From Candidula unifasciata (lineage: Eukaryota; Mollusca; Gastropoda; Stylommatophora; Geomitridae): DNA of 64,000 nt. A model generated the notes under the pieces. It ran no database searches, was not told the DNA's origin, and worked only from the letters and a program-made list of their open reading frames with translations. Shown here piece by piece: positions 24,108-37,400 of this stretch. The position numbers and the translations under genes were made by a program. The DNA is taken from positions 354,191 through 418,190 of the forward strand of contig CAJHNH020006124.1 of assembly GCA_905116865.2 (NCBI GenBank), in the 5' to 3' direction. Positions within the stretch are counted from its first letter, which is position 1; every line of letters begins with the position of its first letter.

Positions 24108-27100
24108 TGTGTAGTTCCTATATGCATGGTTATTTGTTTCTGTCCCTACTTCTTCTGTGTAGTTCCTATACGCAGGGTTATATGTTTCTGTCCCTACTTC
24201 TTCTGTGTAGTTCCTATATGCATGGTTATTGGTTTCTGTCCCTACTTCTTCTGTGTTGTTCCTATATGCATGGTTATTTGTTTCTGTCCCTACTTCTTCT
24301 GTGTAGTTCCTATATGCATGGTTATTTGTTTCTGTCCCTACTTCTTCTGTGTAGTTCCTATATGCATGGTTATTTGTTTCTGTCCCTACTTCTTCTGTGT
24401 TGTTCCTATATGCATGGTTATTTGTTTCTGTCCCTACTTCTTCTGTGTAGTTCCTATATGCATGGTTATTTGTTTCTGTCCCTACTTCTTCTGTGTAGTT
24501 CCTATATGCATGGTTATTTGTTTCTGTCCCTACTTCTTCTGTGTAGTTCCTATATGCATGGTTATTTGTTTCTGTCCCTACTTCTTCTGTGTAGTTCCTA
24601 TATGCATGGTTATTTGTTTCTGTCCCTACTTCTTCTGTGTAGTTCCTATATGCATGGTTATTTGTTTCTGTCCCTACTTCTTCTGTGTAGTTCCTATATG
24701 CATGGTTATTTGTTTCTGTCCCTACTTCTTCTGTGTAGTTCCTATATGCATGGTTATTTGTTTCTGTCCCTACTTCTTCCATGTAGTTCCTATATGCATG
24801 GTTATATGTTTCTGTCCCTACTTCTTCTGTGTAGTTCCTATATGCATGGTTATATGTTTCTGTCCCTACTTCTTCTGTGTAGTTCCTATATGCATGGTTA
24901 TATGTTTCTGTCCCTACTTCTTCTGTGTAGTTCCTATATGCATGGTTATATGTTTCTGTCCCTACTTCTTCCGTGTAGTTCCTATATGCATGGTTATATG
25001 TTTCTGTCCCTACTTCTTCCGTGTAGTTCCTATACGCATGGTTATTTGTTTCTGTCCCTACTTCTTCTGTGTAGTTCCTATATGCATGGTTATATGTTTC
25101 TGTCCCTACTTCTTTTGTGTAGTTCCTATATGCATGGTTATATGTTTCTGTCCCTACTTCTTCTGTGTAGTTCCTATATGCATGGTTATATGTTTCTGTC
25201 CCTACTTCTTCTGTGTAGTTCCTATATGCATGGTTATTTGTTTCTGTCCCTACTTCTTCCGTGTAGTTCCTATATGCATGGTTATTTGTTTCTGTCCCTA
25301 CTTCTTCTGTGTAGTTCCTATACGCATGGTTATATGTTTCTGTCCCTACTTCTTCTGTGTAGTTCCTATATGCATGGTTATTTGTTTCTGTCCCTACTTC
25401 TTCTGTGTTGTTCCTATATGCATGGTTATTTGTTTCTGTCCCTACTTCTTCTGTGTAGTTCCTATATGCATGGTTATTTGTTTCTGTCCCTACTTCTTCT
25501 GTGTAGTTCCTATATGCATGGTTATATGTTTCTGTCCCTACTTCTTCTGTGTAGTTCCTATATGCTGGTGTTTTTATTTCTGTCCCTACTTCTTCTGTGT
25601 AGTTCCTATATGCATGGTTATTTGTTCTGTCCCTACTTCTTCGTTCCTATATGCATGGTTATTTGTTTCTGTCCCTACTTCTTCTGTGTAGTTCCTATAT
25701 GCATGGTTATATGTTTCTGTCCCTACTTCTTCTGTGTAGTTCCCTATATGCATGGTTATTTGTTTCTGTCCCTACTTCTTCTGTGTAGTTCCTATATGCA
25801 TGGTTATTTGTTTCTGTCCCTACTTCTTCTGTGTAGTTCCTATATGCATGGTTATTTGTTTCTGTCCCTACTTCTTCTGTGTAGTTCCTATATGCATGGT
25901 TATTTGTTTCTGTCCCTACTTCTTCTGTGTTGTTCCTATATGCATGGTTATTTGTTTCTGTCCCTACTTCTTCTGTGTAGTTCCTATATGCATGGTTATT
26001 TGTTTCTGTCCCTACTTCTTCTGTGTAGTTCCTATATGCATGGTTATTTGTTTCTGTCCCTACTTCTTCTGTGTAGTTCCTATATGCATGGTTATTTGTT
26101 TCTGTCCCTACTTCTTCTGTGTAGTTCCTATATGCATGGTTATTTGTTTCTGTCCCTACTTCTTCTGTGTAGTTCCTATATGCATGGTTATTTGTTTCTG
26201 TCCCTACTTCTTCTGTGTAGTTCCTATATGCATGGTTATTTGTTTCTGTCCCTACTTCTTCTGTGTAGTTCCTATATGCATGGTTATTTGTTTCTGTCCC
26301 TACTTCTTCCATGTAGTTCCTATATGCATGGTTTATATGTTTCTGTCCCTACTTCTTCTGTGTAGTTCCTATATGCATGGTTATATGTTTCTGTCCCTAC
26401 TTCTTCTGTGTAGTTCCTATATGCATGGTTATATGTTTTCTGTCCCTACTTCTTCTGTGTAGTTCCTATATGCATGGTTATATGTTTCTGTCCCTACTTC
26501 TTCCGTGTAGTTCCTATATGCATGGTTATATGTTTCTGTCCCTACTTCTTCCGTGTAGTTCCTATACGCATGGTTATTTGTTTCTGTCCCTACTTCTTCT
26601 GTGTAGTTCCTATATGCATGGTTATATGTTTCTGTCCCTACTTCTTTTGTGTAGTTCCTATATGCATGGTTATATGTTTCTGTCCCTACTTCTTCTGTGT
26701 AGTTCCTATATGCATGGTTATATGTTTCTGTCCCTACTTCTTCTGTGTAGTTCCTATATGCATGGTTATATGTTTCTGTCCCTACTTCTTCCGTGTAGTT
26801 CCTATATGCATGGTTATTTGTTTCTGTCCCTACTTCTTCTGTGTAGTTCCTATACGCATGGTTATATGTTTCTGTCCCTACTTCTTCTGTGTAGTTCCTA
26901 TATGCATGGTTATTTGTTTCTGTCCCTACTTCTTCCGTGTAGTTCCTATATGCATGGTTATTTGTTTCTGTCCCTACTTCTTCTGTGTAGTTCCTATACG
27001 CATGGTTATATGTTTCTGTCCCTACTTCTTCTGTGTAGTTCCTATATGCATGGTTATTTGTTTCTGTCCCTACTTCTTCTGTGTAGTTCCTATATGCATG

Positions 27101-27603
27101 GTTATATGTTTCTGTCCCTACTTCTTCTGTGTAGTTCCTATATGCATGGTTATTTGTTTCTGTCCCTACTTCTTCCGTGTAGTTCCTATATGCATGGTTA
27201 TTTGTTTCTGTCCCTACTTCTTCTGTGTAGTTCCTATACGCATGGTTATATGTTTCTGGCCCTACTTCTTCTGTGTAGTTCCTATATGCATGGTTATATG
27301 TTTCTGTCCCTACTTCTTCTGTGTAGTTCCTATATGCATGGTTATTTGTTTCTGTCCCTACTTCTTCTGTGTAGTTCCTATATGCATGGTTATATGTTTC
27401 TGTCCCTACTTCTTCTGTGTAGTTCCTATATGCATGGTTATTTGTTTCTGTCCCTACTTCTTCCGTGTAGTTCCTATATGCATGGTTATTTGTTTCTGTC
27501 CCTACTTCTTCTGTGTAGTTCCTATACGCATGGTTATATGTTTCTGTCCCTACTTCTTCTGTGTAGTTCCTATATGAATGGTTATTTGTTTCTGTCCCTA
27601 CTT
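24108..27603 (-). repeat. 48-bp minisatellite inside the LINE ORF, about 73 copies
   Basis: Each unit is 48 bp and on the minus strand encodes NYTEEVGTETNNHAYR. The array is in frame with LINE codons on both sides: NYTEEIRKAVRED runs out of it at 24110-24070, and RLREERNLKQVGTETNN enters it at about 27640-27600. Units fall into sub-families (TTTGTTTCTG versus TATGTTTCTG, ACGCATGG, TTGTTCC), and blocks such as 24781-25690 and 26310-27200 share the same order. Single-base indels at about 25625, 25743, 26331 and 26426 break the frame. Confidence 0.95.
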
Positions 27604-27898
27604 GCTTTAAATTTCTTCTTTCTTCTCTTAGCCTGAAAGTTTATTTCTGTATTTTAAATCTGTTTCTTGTGTAATTTTTTTAGGAATCATGTTCTCAGCT
27701 GTTGTGGCGATGATGTTTCTGTAAGAAGATTTGAAGATAAATATACTTTAGGAATAGCACTCCCCCCCCCCCCCCCCTTAGAATTTTTAGAACTACTACT
27801 GTTTACTGTAGTCAGAAATGTGCACATTCCAGTGCTTATATTGAATATTTTGACGCTTTTTATTGTTACTAATACTTAATTTGTTAATAAAATGATGT
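27604..27898. other. LINE upstream remnant and spacer
   Basis: The first ~40 bp still read in frame with the array on the minus strand. After that I see only AT-rich sequence and a C-run (about 27762-27777). Confidence 0.4.
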
Positions 27899-27985
27899 AT
27901 GAAAGGGATGAGACTAGAAGAGCAGAATGTTAGACGAGCCTGTGTGCCCAATTCATTACCCTTTAAAAATAAAGTTTGTTCGTTT
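27899..27985 (+). mobile_element. Interspersed repeat tail, copy B
   Basis: AAAGGGATGAGACTAGAAGA leads into AGAATGTTAGACGAGCCTG, a CCCTTTAAAAATAAAG block and a GTTCGTTTG tail. It aligns with copies at 1254 and 51636. A CT run and a GT run follow (27990-28090). Confidence 0.55.
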
Positions 27986-28144
27986 GCTCTCTCTCTCTTC
28001 TCTCTCTCTCTCTCTCGCGCATATATGTGTGGTGTGTGCTTGTGTATAAGCGTGCGCTCGTGTGTGTGTGTGTGTGTGTGCGTGTGCGGGAACGTGCGCG
28101 TTTGTGTATGTCACAATGCTAAGGCACAATTATTCACGGTTTGA

Positions 28145-28422
28145 AGAGAATTGTTTAGTTAGGAGGGACCAGGTAACCTGGCGGACACCGATCACTCAGA
28201 GGACGGCTAAGACAGACACCCAGTAAGACTGCTACTGCTGCAATGAAACTGGGACTCTGGCTGACTGCTAAAGATAGGGACTGGGCTCTTGTGAGAATGC
28301 CCCGAGTGCTGTGATATGGAGTCCTAACTCAACCGAACTCAAACATAAATTAGTAACCAAATTTCCCAGGAACATTTTCTGTCCGTACCGCAAAACAATG
28401 CGCAAAGGATTGTGGGATGCTG
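28145..28422 (+). promoter_or_regulatory. SF3B1: Probable 5' flank / core promoter region of SF3B1
   Basis: About 300 bp of repeat-free, higher-complexity sequence directly upstream of the first coding exon. I see no clear TATA box at a usual position. GCGCAAAGGATTGTGGGATG lies just before the CRE. The transcription start cannot be fixed from sequence alone. Confidence 0.4.
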
Positions 28423-28433
28423 TGACGTCATGA
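28398..28433 (+). other. Possible upstream ORF, 11 codons
   Basis: ATG at 28398 opens a frame ending with TGA at 28431-28433, 17 bp before the main ATG. It matters only if transcription starts upstream of 28398, which is not known. Its stop overlaps an ATG at 28430 that is in frame with the main protein. Confidence 0.3.
28423..28430. promoter_or_regulatory. CRE palindrome TGACGTCA
   Basis: A perfect 8-bp cAMP-response-element consensus 20 bp upstream of the start codon. CREB/ATF sites are common close to the start of housekeeping genes, and the site is plausible here by position. If the transcript starts upstream of it, it would lie in the 5' UTR. Confidence 0.5.
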
Positions 28434-28450
28434 ATAATAATATTTTCAAC

Positions 28451-28472
28451 ATGGCGGCGACAACCCATGAAG
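28451..28472 (+). CDS. SF3B1: SF3B1 coding exon 1
   Basis: ATG GCG GCG ACA ACC CAT GAA G, then GTAAGC. It encodes MAATTHE plus one base of the next codon, parallel to human MAKIAKTHED. The context AACATGG is favourable. The phase-1 donor matches the phase of exon 2. An in-frame ATG at 28430 would add MNNNIFN; I prefer 28451 because its product aligns with the family start. Confidence 0.78.
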
Positions 28473-31400
28473 GTAAGCGAACAGCTACAGATGCAATTGA
28501 AACGAAATCAGACGTTGAATATATTGCTGTCGATGTTTTTCTTGTATACAATGCTTTTGTTATCTTACGTCTCCGAAGACGGTAATCGTAATCACGGATA
28601 TTGATTGTGTCAAACAGTATCTTTGTTGTCAAACGAACAACATACGACATTCAACAACAAACACCCGTCTTCGCAACATGCCGGACTGATCCCGAGCCGC
28701 CTGATAAAATGTGTGCAGGGTTGTTTGTACCTGAAAACATGAGAGGGACAATGATTTGTAGGAAAATCTTTATCTATAAAAGAGACAGGGATGTGTGGGA
28801 AGTTAGTTATGTGGTGTAATAACTGTAAAGTATAAATAAAATAATATAAAATCATTTATCAATGGGAAATCTTTAGTTTTGGGCTCTCCTCCGAACTTCT
28901 ACCCGCGCACGGCAACAAATATCCGTTCGGGGCTCAGTCCAATGAAAAATTCGGACTTTCTGACAAGGAACAAATTGCGACAAAACTAGGATTAATTGAC
29001 AAGAGACGCAACATTGCATCGATAGTAGCAGACGATAAAAGCGACCAGTGACAATGTCGAGCGTTTTAGCAGACGATGAAAGCGACCGTTGACAATTTCG
29101 AGACATTACAGATGATGAAAGTGACATGGCGGGTAGACCACGCGCTCCCACGCAGATTAGCAATACTGTTCTTCCGATTAAGGATTTAGCAGCAGTAAAT
29201 GTCAGACTTGCCGGCATGCGCAAAACGCGATTAAACTCACGGATGGGCGGCTAAACTAGGTGCCTGGGACTCACAAGCAAAGTAATTGGAGGAAGTTGCA
29301 GGAGATGTGGTAGCTGCTGCTCGTGAGTCCCAGCCATCTAGTTTATCCCTTATCTGCGTAGCGGTGCGGGGGATACCCTCGGCGGTGAGACATAGTCACA
29401 GATCCGCAAGTAACATATCGCTGAGACCCTGTTCGAGCATTTGTTTCGTTTTTCCGAGTCAATCTTAGATTTGCTGCGATTTGTTTCTCGGCAGAAAGTC
29501 CCACAATGGGAAGTGTCAACGGTCGCTATTTTCATCTGCTACTGTCGTCTGCAGTGTTGCGTCTCTTAGAATTGTCAGGTAATCAGAAACAATAAGAAAC
29601 AGGTCCGCAAGTAACATATCGCTGAGACCCTGTTAGGGCATTTGTTTTGTTATACGAAGCTGGCATATTTTTAATAGAACTGAGCCCCGAACGGATATTT
29701 GTTGCCACCATAATGCGGGGGTAGAAGTTTGGAGGAGAGCCATTTTTTGACTAATTTATCTAAACAAAAAATAATACATAATATTAAATAGAATAGAGAC
29801 AGTCTCAGAAAGCTAGAGGTGTGTGGGTGGACTGTATTGGTTTTATTAAGAACACCTGTTTACTGAACAGAAAGCCATGAAGATTGACAGCAATCATGCT
29901 GCTACTTGAAGCAGTCCAAATAATACACAGTCACAATTTATATTGAGACTTAAACTTAGTGACAACAGGAAAACTTGATGGTAAAGATTAAAGTAAGATC
30001 TGACAATCCTACCAAGGGATGAAACATGAACAGTGACACTGTTTACATGAAGAAATCAATAGGATATCTGTGCTCTACAGCAGACAAGTTGTAACTCTCA
30101 GGCACATACACAACATTGTTAATGTTGCATTTGAAACATGTTTAGACATCCACATGAGTGATCTGGACACATCAGTGGCTGCTCAGATTTCCCCTTCATC
30201 TTAAGCATCACAATCCTGCAGATAATAGTGCACATCCTGTGCTTGTTAACTAGACATCTTGAGCATCAAAATCCTGCAGATAATAGTGCACATCCTGTGC
30301 TTGTTAACTAGACATCTTGAGCATCAAAATCCTGCAGATAATAGTGCACATCTTGTGCTTGTTAACTAGACATCTTGAGCATCAAAATCCTGCAGATAAT
30401 AGTGCACATCCTGTGCTTGTTAACTAGGTTCTTGTACATCCAATGTGCCTCTCTTGTCTGGCTGTGCAATCTTTACTTCTTGTTCTCACATCCAGAATAT
30501 ATTTGTGGGCTATCCTCTGAATAACGGCCACATATTATAGCAGCCAAAAACACACCCTGACAGGGCCTCAATAACATGTAAATTGCTGACTTCCTCCGAC
30601 GAACACATCGTGGCAAAACTGGGATTACTGTCCGTTGACAATTTTGAGAAACGCAACAATACACATGATAGTAGCGACATGGCGGGAAGACCACACGCTT
30701 CGACGCAGGCTAGCGATAGTCTTCTTATGATTAAACTCACCGGTGAGGGTATCCCCTGCGCGGCTATGTGCGGCTCGGATGGGGGGAGCTAAACTAGATG
30801 GCTGGGACTCGTGAGCAGCAGCTACCGCATCTCCTGCAACTTCCTCCAATTAATTTGCTCGTGATTCCCAGGCATCTAGTTTAGCCCCCTATCTGGGAGA
30901 TACTCTCTGCGGTGAAAACTGCGTTACCAATGCAGCACCGATCATGTTTAGCCGAGTTTTAATGGCACCACAGCCACAAAGAGCAGATTTTCTAGCACTA
31001 TTTGCAACTTCTGTGCCACTATTTCCAGATAAAAAGGCCTCAATTATTGCTAAGTAGTCTTTTGTCATTTTTCCTTTTTTTGTGTGTTCCTCATTATTTT
31101 TGAGTTTTTGAATGTTTACAACACACGACCTAAAAAGGCCCTGTCAGAGTGTGTTTTTGGCTGCCATAATATGTGGCTGTTATTCGGAGGATAGCCTATT
31201 TGTATGTGCTTTAATCCTTGTTCAGTGTTGTCTGTATTCCAATATTTTCATTGTCTGTCCGACACCTCATTGGGCGAGCTCAGTAAGATTCATCAAGCAT
31301 GTAGGTTGCTTTTGACCTTTTGCAGAACGTCTCTGGAAAACTATTCAGTGAACTGGATTCTATTTCACGTTCACTGGCTGTAAACTCCAGTGGGAAGTTC

Positions 31401-34400
31401 TGGTTGTTTATCTACTTGTAGACTTGTCTGCACATCTGTTTTACAAATCAGGATAATTTGCATAGACTGTTGCTTGCTTGCCTCTTTGGCAGATGCTGAC
31501 TTCAAAGGAAACCCCTAATTAGTTTACATTGGTGACCTGCTTGTTAGGCACTGTGTCTTATTTTTGTTTCACCTACAGTGGGGTCTGAAAACCGACACTG
31601 GGAAATGCCCTGCTAATTGTCCGGCTCCATAACCCTTTGTGCCCATAGTATCCAAAAATGCTGGTCAGTCCTTGCCTCTTCTTCCAGAAACCACAACCTC
31701 CATTAGTGTTCTCTCTGAACCATTATCGTTTTTAGCATGCACACATTTTTTTTTGTGTGTGAATGTGAAACAGTGCCGTTAAGGAACCAGTCCCATTTGA
31801 TATACAGATCATGTAGAATGAGGATATGTTTCCTCCTATTGGTGCATGAAACTCTTAGAAATCTTCCTGTAACATTTACATTTTAAAAACAGCAATACAA
31901 AAACCACACATTTATCTTCTTGAGATAGTAATGTCTCATGGATTTACTGGAATAGGAATCAACTTTGAAACATTTTTTTTTTATGATAATGAACTTGCTG
32001 TGAGATCACCATGCATACAATTAATGTCATGTACATCTGCAGAAATTGAAGAAACTGTTCGGAACCTGCAGGCAAGCAAGCAGAAGCTTCTTAATAAAGA
32101 CTCAGAGGAGGATAGAGTCGGACTTGGGGCCGAAGGTCACTACGATAGAGACATCTATGGAGGTAGCCGCTATGAAGGTGGATACGTCACATCGATTGCA
32201 GTCAATGATGAGCCAGATGTAAGCAAGCTTCTCACATCTGTTTATTTCACGCCCTGCCTTGCTTACCATCTTCTGTTGTTTATTGGGATGTTTGTCCACA
32301 CACATATACACACACCGCAGTCAGCAAGATGTGTCCATATTGTGTTGTATTTGTGAAACTGACCACAGATCCTTCTGTATGCTAGTTGTGTCTGATGACA
32401 ATAAATTCCTGAAGCACCAATATCAAGAGCCTGTGAACTAAATGCATAATTTTCAAGAAGTCAAGTTTGCTTTTGACAAAACAAAATCAACAAATATGCC
32501 TCTGTATATAAGGAATAAAATATTTTGCATAAATAAAATATAAAAACTATTGCTAACTGTGTAGCTTCAAGATGTTATCTGATAGACAGTTGCACACAAG
32601 AATACCATCTCTGTTTAAAAGTTAAGTCTTCAAAACAATAAAAAGTTCTTAACAGTTCCTGTTTTTTTTTTTTTAGGATGATGACGATGTCACACAAGTG
32701 TATACAAAAAAGTCCAGCTACACAGCTCCGCTGAATCTCCTTCATGATGCATCCAATGATCAGGTACGTTTGTCTTGTGTTGCTGGCTGAATGCAAGCTC
32801 AGGACCTTGTGTTGTGTCGCTGGCTGAATGCTAGCTCAAGACTATGTGTTGTGTTGCTGGCTGAAAGCAAGCTCAGGACCATGTCTTGTGTTACTGGCTG
32901 AATGCTAGCTCAGGACCATGTGTTGTGTTGCTGGCTGACAGCTAGCTTAGGACCATGTGTTGTGTTGCTGGCTGAAAGCTAGCTCAGGACCATGTGTTGT
33001 GTTGCTGGCTAAATTCTAGCTCAGGACCATGTGTTGTGTTACTGGCTGAAAGCTAGCTCAGGACCATGTGTTGTGTTACTGGCTGAGAGCAGGCTCAGGA
33101 CCATGTGTTGTGTTGCTGGCTGAATGCAAGCTCAGGACCATGTGCTGTGTTGCTGGCTGAAAGCTAGCTCAGGACCATGTGTTGTGTTGCTGGCTGAATG
33201 CTAGCTCAGGACCATGTGTTGTGTTGCTGGCTGAATGCAAGCTCAGGACCATGTGTTGTGTTGCTGGCTGAATGCAAGCTCAGGACTATGTGTTGTGTTG
33301 CTGGCTGAATGCAAGCTCAGGACTATGTGTTGTGTTGCTGGCTGAATGCTAGCTCAGGACCATGTGTTGTGTTGCTGGCTGAAAGCTAGCTTAGGACCAT
33401 GTGTTGTGTTACTGGCTGAAAGCTAGCTCAGGACCATGTGTTGTGTTGCTGGCTGAAAGCTAGCTCAGGACCATGTGTTGTGTTACTGGCTGAATGCAAG
33501 CTCAGGACCATGTCTTGTGTTACTGGCTGAATGCAAGCTCAGGACCATGTCTTGTGTTACTGGCTGAAAGCTAGCTCAGGACCATGTGTTGTGTTGCTGG
33601 CTGAATGCAAGCTTAGGACCATGTGTTGTGTTGCTGGCTGAATGCAAGCTCAGGACTATGTCTTGTGTTGCTGGCTGAAGGCTAGCTCAGTACCATGTCT
33701 TGTGTTACTGGCTGAATGGGTACAAATGTGACATATAGTTCATGACGAGGCAATTTATTGTGCAGAATACACAGCTCATCTTGTTGATTAATTATCACTG
33801 GTGAAGGTATGATCTAAGAATTTCAAATTTTCTATCAGCTCTGTGTAGTACAAATTATATCACAATCAAGAATGTGATAACCGCTTTGGTATAGTACAAA
33901 TTATATAACAATCAGGTTGTGACAGTCCCTCTATACAAATTATATAACAATCAGGTTGTGACAGTCCCTATATACAAATTATATAGCGATCAGGGTGTGA
34001 CAGTCCCTTCAGTCCCTATATACAAATTATATAGCGATCAGGGTGTGACAGTCCCTTCAGTCCCTATATACAAATTATATAGCGATCAGGTTGTGACAGT
34101 CCCTTCATTCCCTATATACAAATTATATAACAATCAGGGTGTGACAGTCCCTTCAGTCCCTATATACAAATTATATAGCGATCAGGGTGTGACAGTCCCT
34201 ATATACAAATTATATAACAATCAGGGTGTGACAGTCCCTATATACAAATTATATAGCAATCAGGGTGTGACAGTCCCTATATACAAATTATATAACAATC
34301 AGGGTGTGACAGTCCCTATATACAAATTATATAACAATCAGGGTGTGACAGTCCCCATATTCAAATTATATAACAATCAGGGTGTGACAGTCCCTATATA

Positions 34401-37400
34401 CAAATTATATAACAATCAGGGTGTGACAGTCCCTATATACAAATTATATAACAATCAGGTTGTGACAGTCCCTATATACAAATTATATAACAATCAGGGT
34501 GTGACAGTCCCTATATACAAATTATATAACAATCAGGGTGTGACAGTCCCTATATACAAATTATATAACAATCAGGGTGTGACAGTCCCTATATACAAAT
34601 TATATAACAATCAGGGTGTACAACCAGCTTGGTGTAGTACACATGATATAACAGTCACATTAGCTGGCTTTCACGAGTAGACAACCACAAGGCATTGAGA
34701 TCAGTAGTAACATGTTATTCTTGTGAATGTATTGAACAATGGTTTCTTCATCCACTTTGCAGTTACTTATGAATTTCTGGGGTTAGTTGAGCTGAATTAG
34801 TGTAGTTAAAGGTGTGTCAGGCAATCATCATTTCTGACCAACCACCCATCAGAAGTGTTAACTATCCATGGCGTACCATTGATCGTGACTGCTGAGCTTT
34901 TATTGGGTATGATAAGAACAGTGACCATGTGCCCAAGTTTGGCCAGCTCTAACCTAGTATATGTGCAAACTTTAACATCGATGTATCTGTAATATTGTTA
35001 CCATATATTGCAGATATTTTTTAATGGTAATACAAAAAACTGTAAACTTTACATTCATTACTCCAGGACTATGATCCCATGGCCGAGCACAGGATCCCTA
35101 AAATTGCCGACAGGGAAGATGCGTACAAGGCTATCAGGAGGCAGATGATCATCTCTCCCGAGAGATATGATCCTTTTGCTCAAGGTATTGCCCTTTTTTG
35201 CATAGCCTCATTGTTTATGTCAATGAGCACTCTTGTGTTTTATGAATGTCATCAAATATAGAAAGCAGTTATGTATGTTGTAGAACTAAAAGATCTGTCT
35301 TGATGTATCCACATTATCTGATATGATGCTGCTGGGATCACTTATTGCAACACAACAGGTTTGCTGGCAAGTTTGATGATCATACTCGTGTTGATGACGA
35401 CAGAGTCTGGTGTGGCAAAGCTGTCGTGATATATTATCAGTATATAAAACATCTGGTCAGCAAAGGTTACGGTGAATAAACTCATGAATGAGATCACTGG
35501 ACTTATTTGTGTCCAGGTTTCTCCATGCTGCACCAGACAATCAAAACTGGGACATAGTGAAGCCTGGGCTTGCAGAAAGTGGTCCTGCTACACCAGACAG
35601 TCAAAACTGGGACATAGTGAAGCCTGGGCTTGCAGGAACTGGTCCTGCTACACCAGACAGTCAAAACTGGGACATAGTGAAGCCTGGGCTTGCAGGATGT
35701 GGTCATGCTATATCAGACAATCAAAACTGGGACATAGTGAAGCCTGGGCTTGCAGGAACTGGTCCTGCTATACCAGACAATCAAAACTGGGACATAGTGA
35801 AGTCTGGGCTTGCAGGAACTGGTCATGCTATACCAGACAATCAAACTAGGACATAGTGAAGCCTGGGCTTGCAGGATGTGGTCATGCTATACCAGACAAT
35901 CAAACTAGGACATAGTGAAGCCTGGGCTTGCAGGATGTGGTCATGCTATACCAGACAGTCAAAACTGGGACATAGTGAAGCCTGGGCTTGCAGGATGTGG
36001 TCATGCTATACCAGACAATCAAAACTGGGACATAGTGAAGCCTGGGCTTGCAGGATGTGGTCATGCTATACCAGACAGTCAAAACTGGGACATAGTGAAG
36101 CCTGGGCTTGCAGGATGTGGTCATGCTATACCAGACAGTCAAAACTGGGACATAGTGAAGCCTGGGCTTGCAGGATGTGGTCATGCTATACCAGACAATC
36201 AAAACTGGGACATAGTGAAGCCTGGGCTTGCAGGAACTGGTCATGATACACTAAACCCACACAAATCATTGGCTAAAATACTGATCATCACAACACTGTT
36301 TTTGCTGACGTAATCCAGGATTTGATAAACAAGAAAGTTGTCGGCTTCAGTCAGATTTTAAATGGTCACTGATGCATGTTATGGCACACCCAGCACTTAA
36401 GACAATAAACTCATCCTTGAAATCTGTCAACTGTGACAGGATATAAAACATGGAGTCCTCTGTGTATGCAGCTGGACATTTGTGAGGTACGTGGTAGCAC
36501 AGAGCTGCAGTAGAGCTGTTGTTAGCTCACCTACTAGCAGGCCTGCTGGTCATAGGTTTCAGTCTTCACTGAGACAGGATTTCTGCATTGGCCATGGTTT
36601 TAATGTCAGCACGCCCACAAGTGGGTACAGGGAAACATTCTGGGAGGTAAAGGTTGCTGACATGACATTGATCATTGCTGCCATCAGGTGGTTTTGGAGA
36701 ACTTGACTGCCTTATGCTTATTTGGCATCATTGCACGCATATTCTGTTCAGATTTGCTGCCTGTAATAAATATCCGTGGAAGAAGGTGGGTTTGCTACCT
36801 CTTGGCCCGCCTCATCATAAATACATACTGATGGCTGATATTGTGGTGAATGCCTGTGGCGTAGGTATTGTTTGGTGATATCTGACACAGCCTTGCAAAG
36901 TTACATGTACGATTAGATATCAGAGGATTATCACAATACAAAGGACTTTAAGGACCTCACAAAGTTGCTTTGATGCCTGAGACAGACTAGGGAGAATTGT
37001 TCATGGAAGAGTGTGAACAAAGTCACTGGTGGTCTTTACCTACAGGTTTCATAGACACTGTCAGGACTTTTTGGTCCCATTGTAACTGCGGTTCACTTTC
37101 CCATCAGAGGGAAGGTCAAATGTTCATTCATGGACTCTACATGGGCCTTAAGCTAGCTACCATAACTAGGATTTGAACAGGAATTCTTTCTTAGCCACTC
37201 TGGTGGATTGTGGCCATTCTAGTAAAATATTGGATACTTTCTGTTGGAGGCTCTCTGACGGATATGTCATCATCCACCGACAGTGGCCAGTTACTCTTTC
37301 TGAGATTGGAACAAATACAGGCCCAAAGTCTGATCATATAATGATCTAATGCCTACACACATTTGGGAAAATGAGTCAAATGATGGCCATGATTTGTTGA

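Noticed and set aside
24036..27636. Plus-strand frames of 236-747 codons rich in Phe, Cys and Leu that look membrane-like
   Set aside because: They are the antisense of the LINE-derived 48-bp array; the minus strand connects to real LINE motifs, the plus strand to nothing.
33919..34680. 253-codon frame with [13 protein letters not shown] repeats
   Set aside because: A 39-bp intronic minisatellite with frame-neutral 9-bp insertions; no signal of expression or homology.
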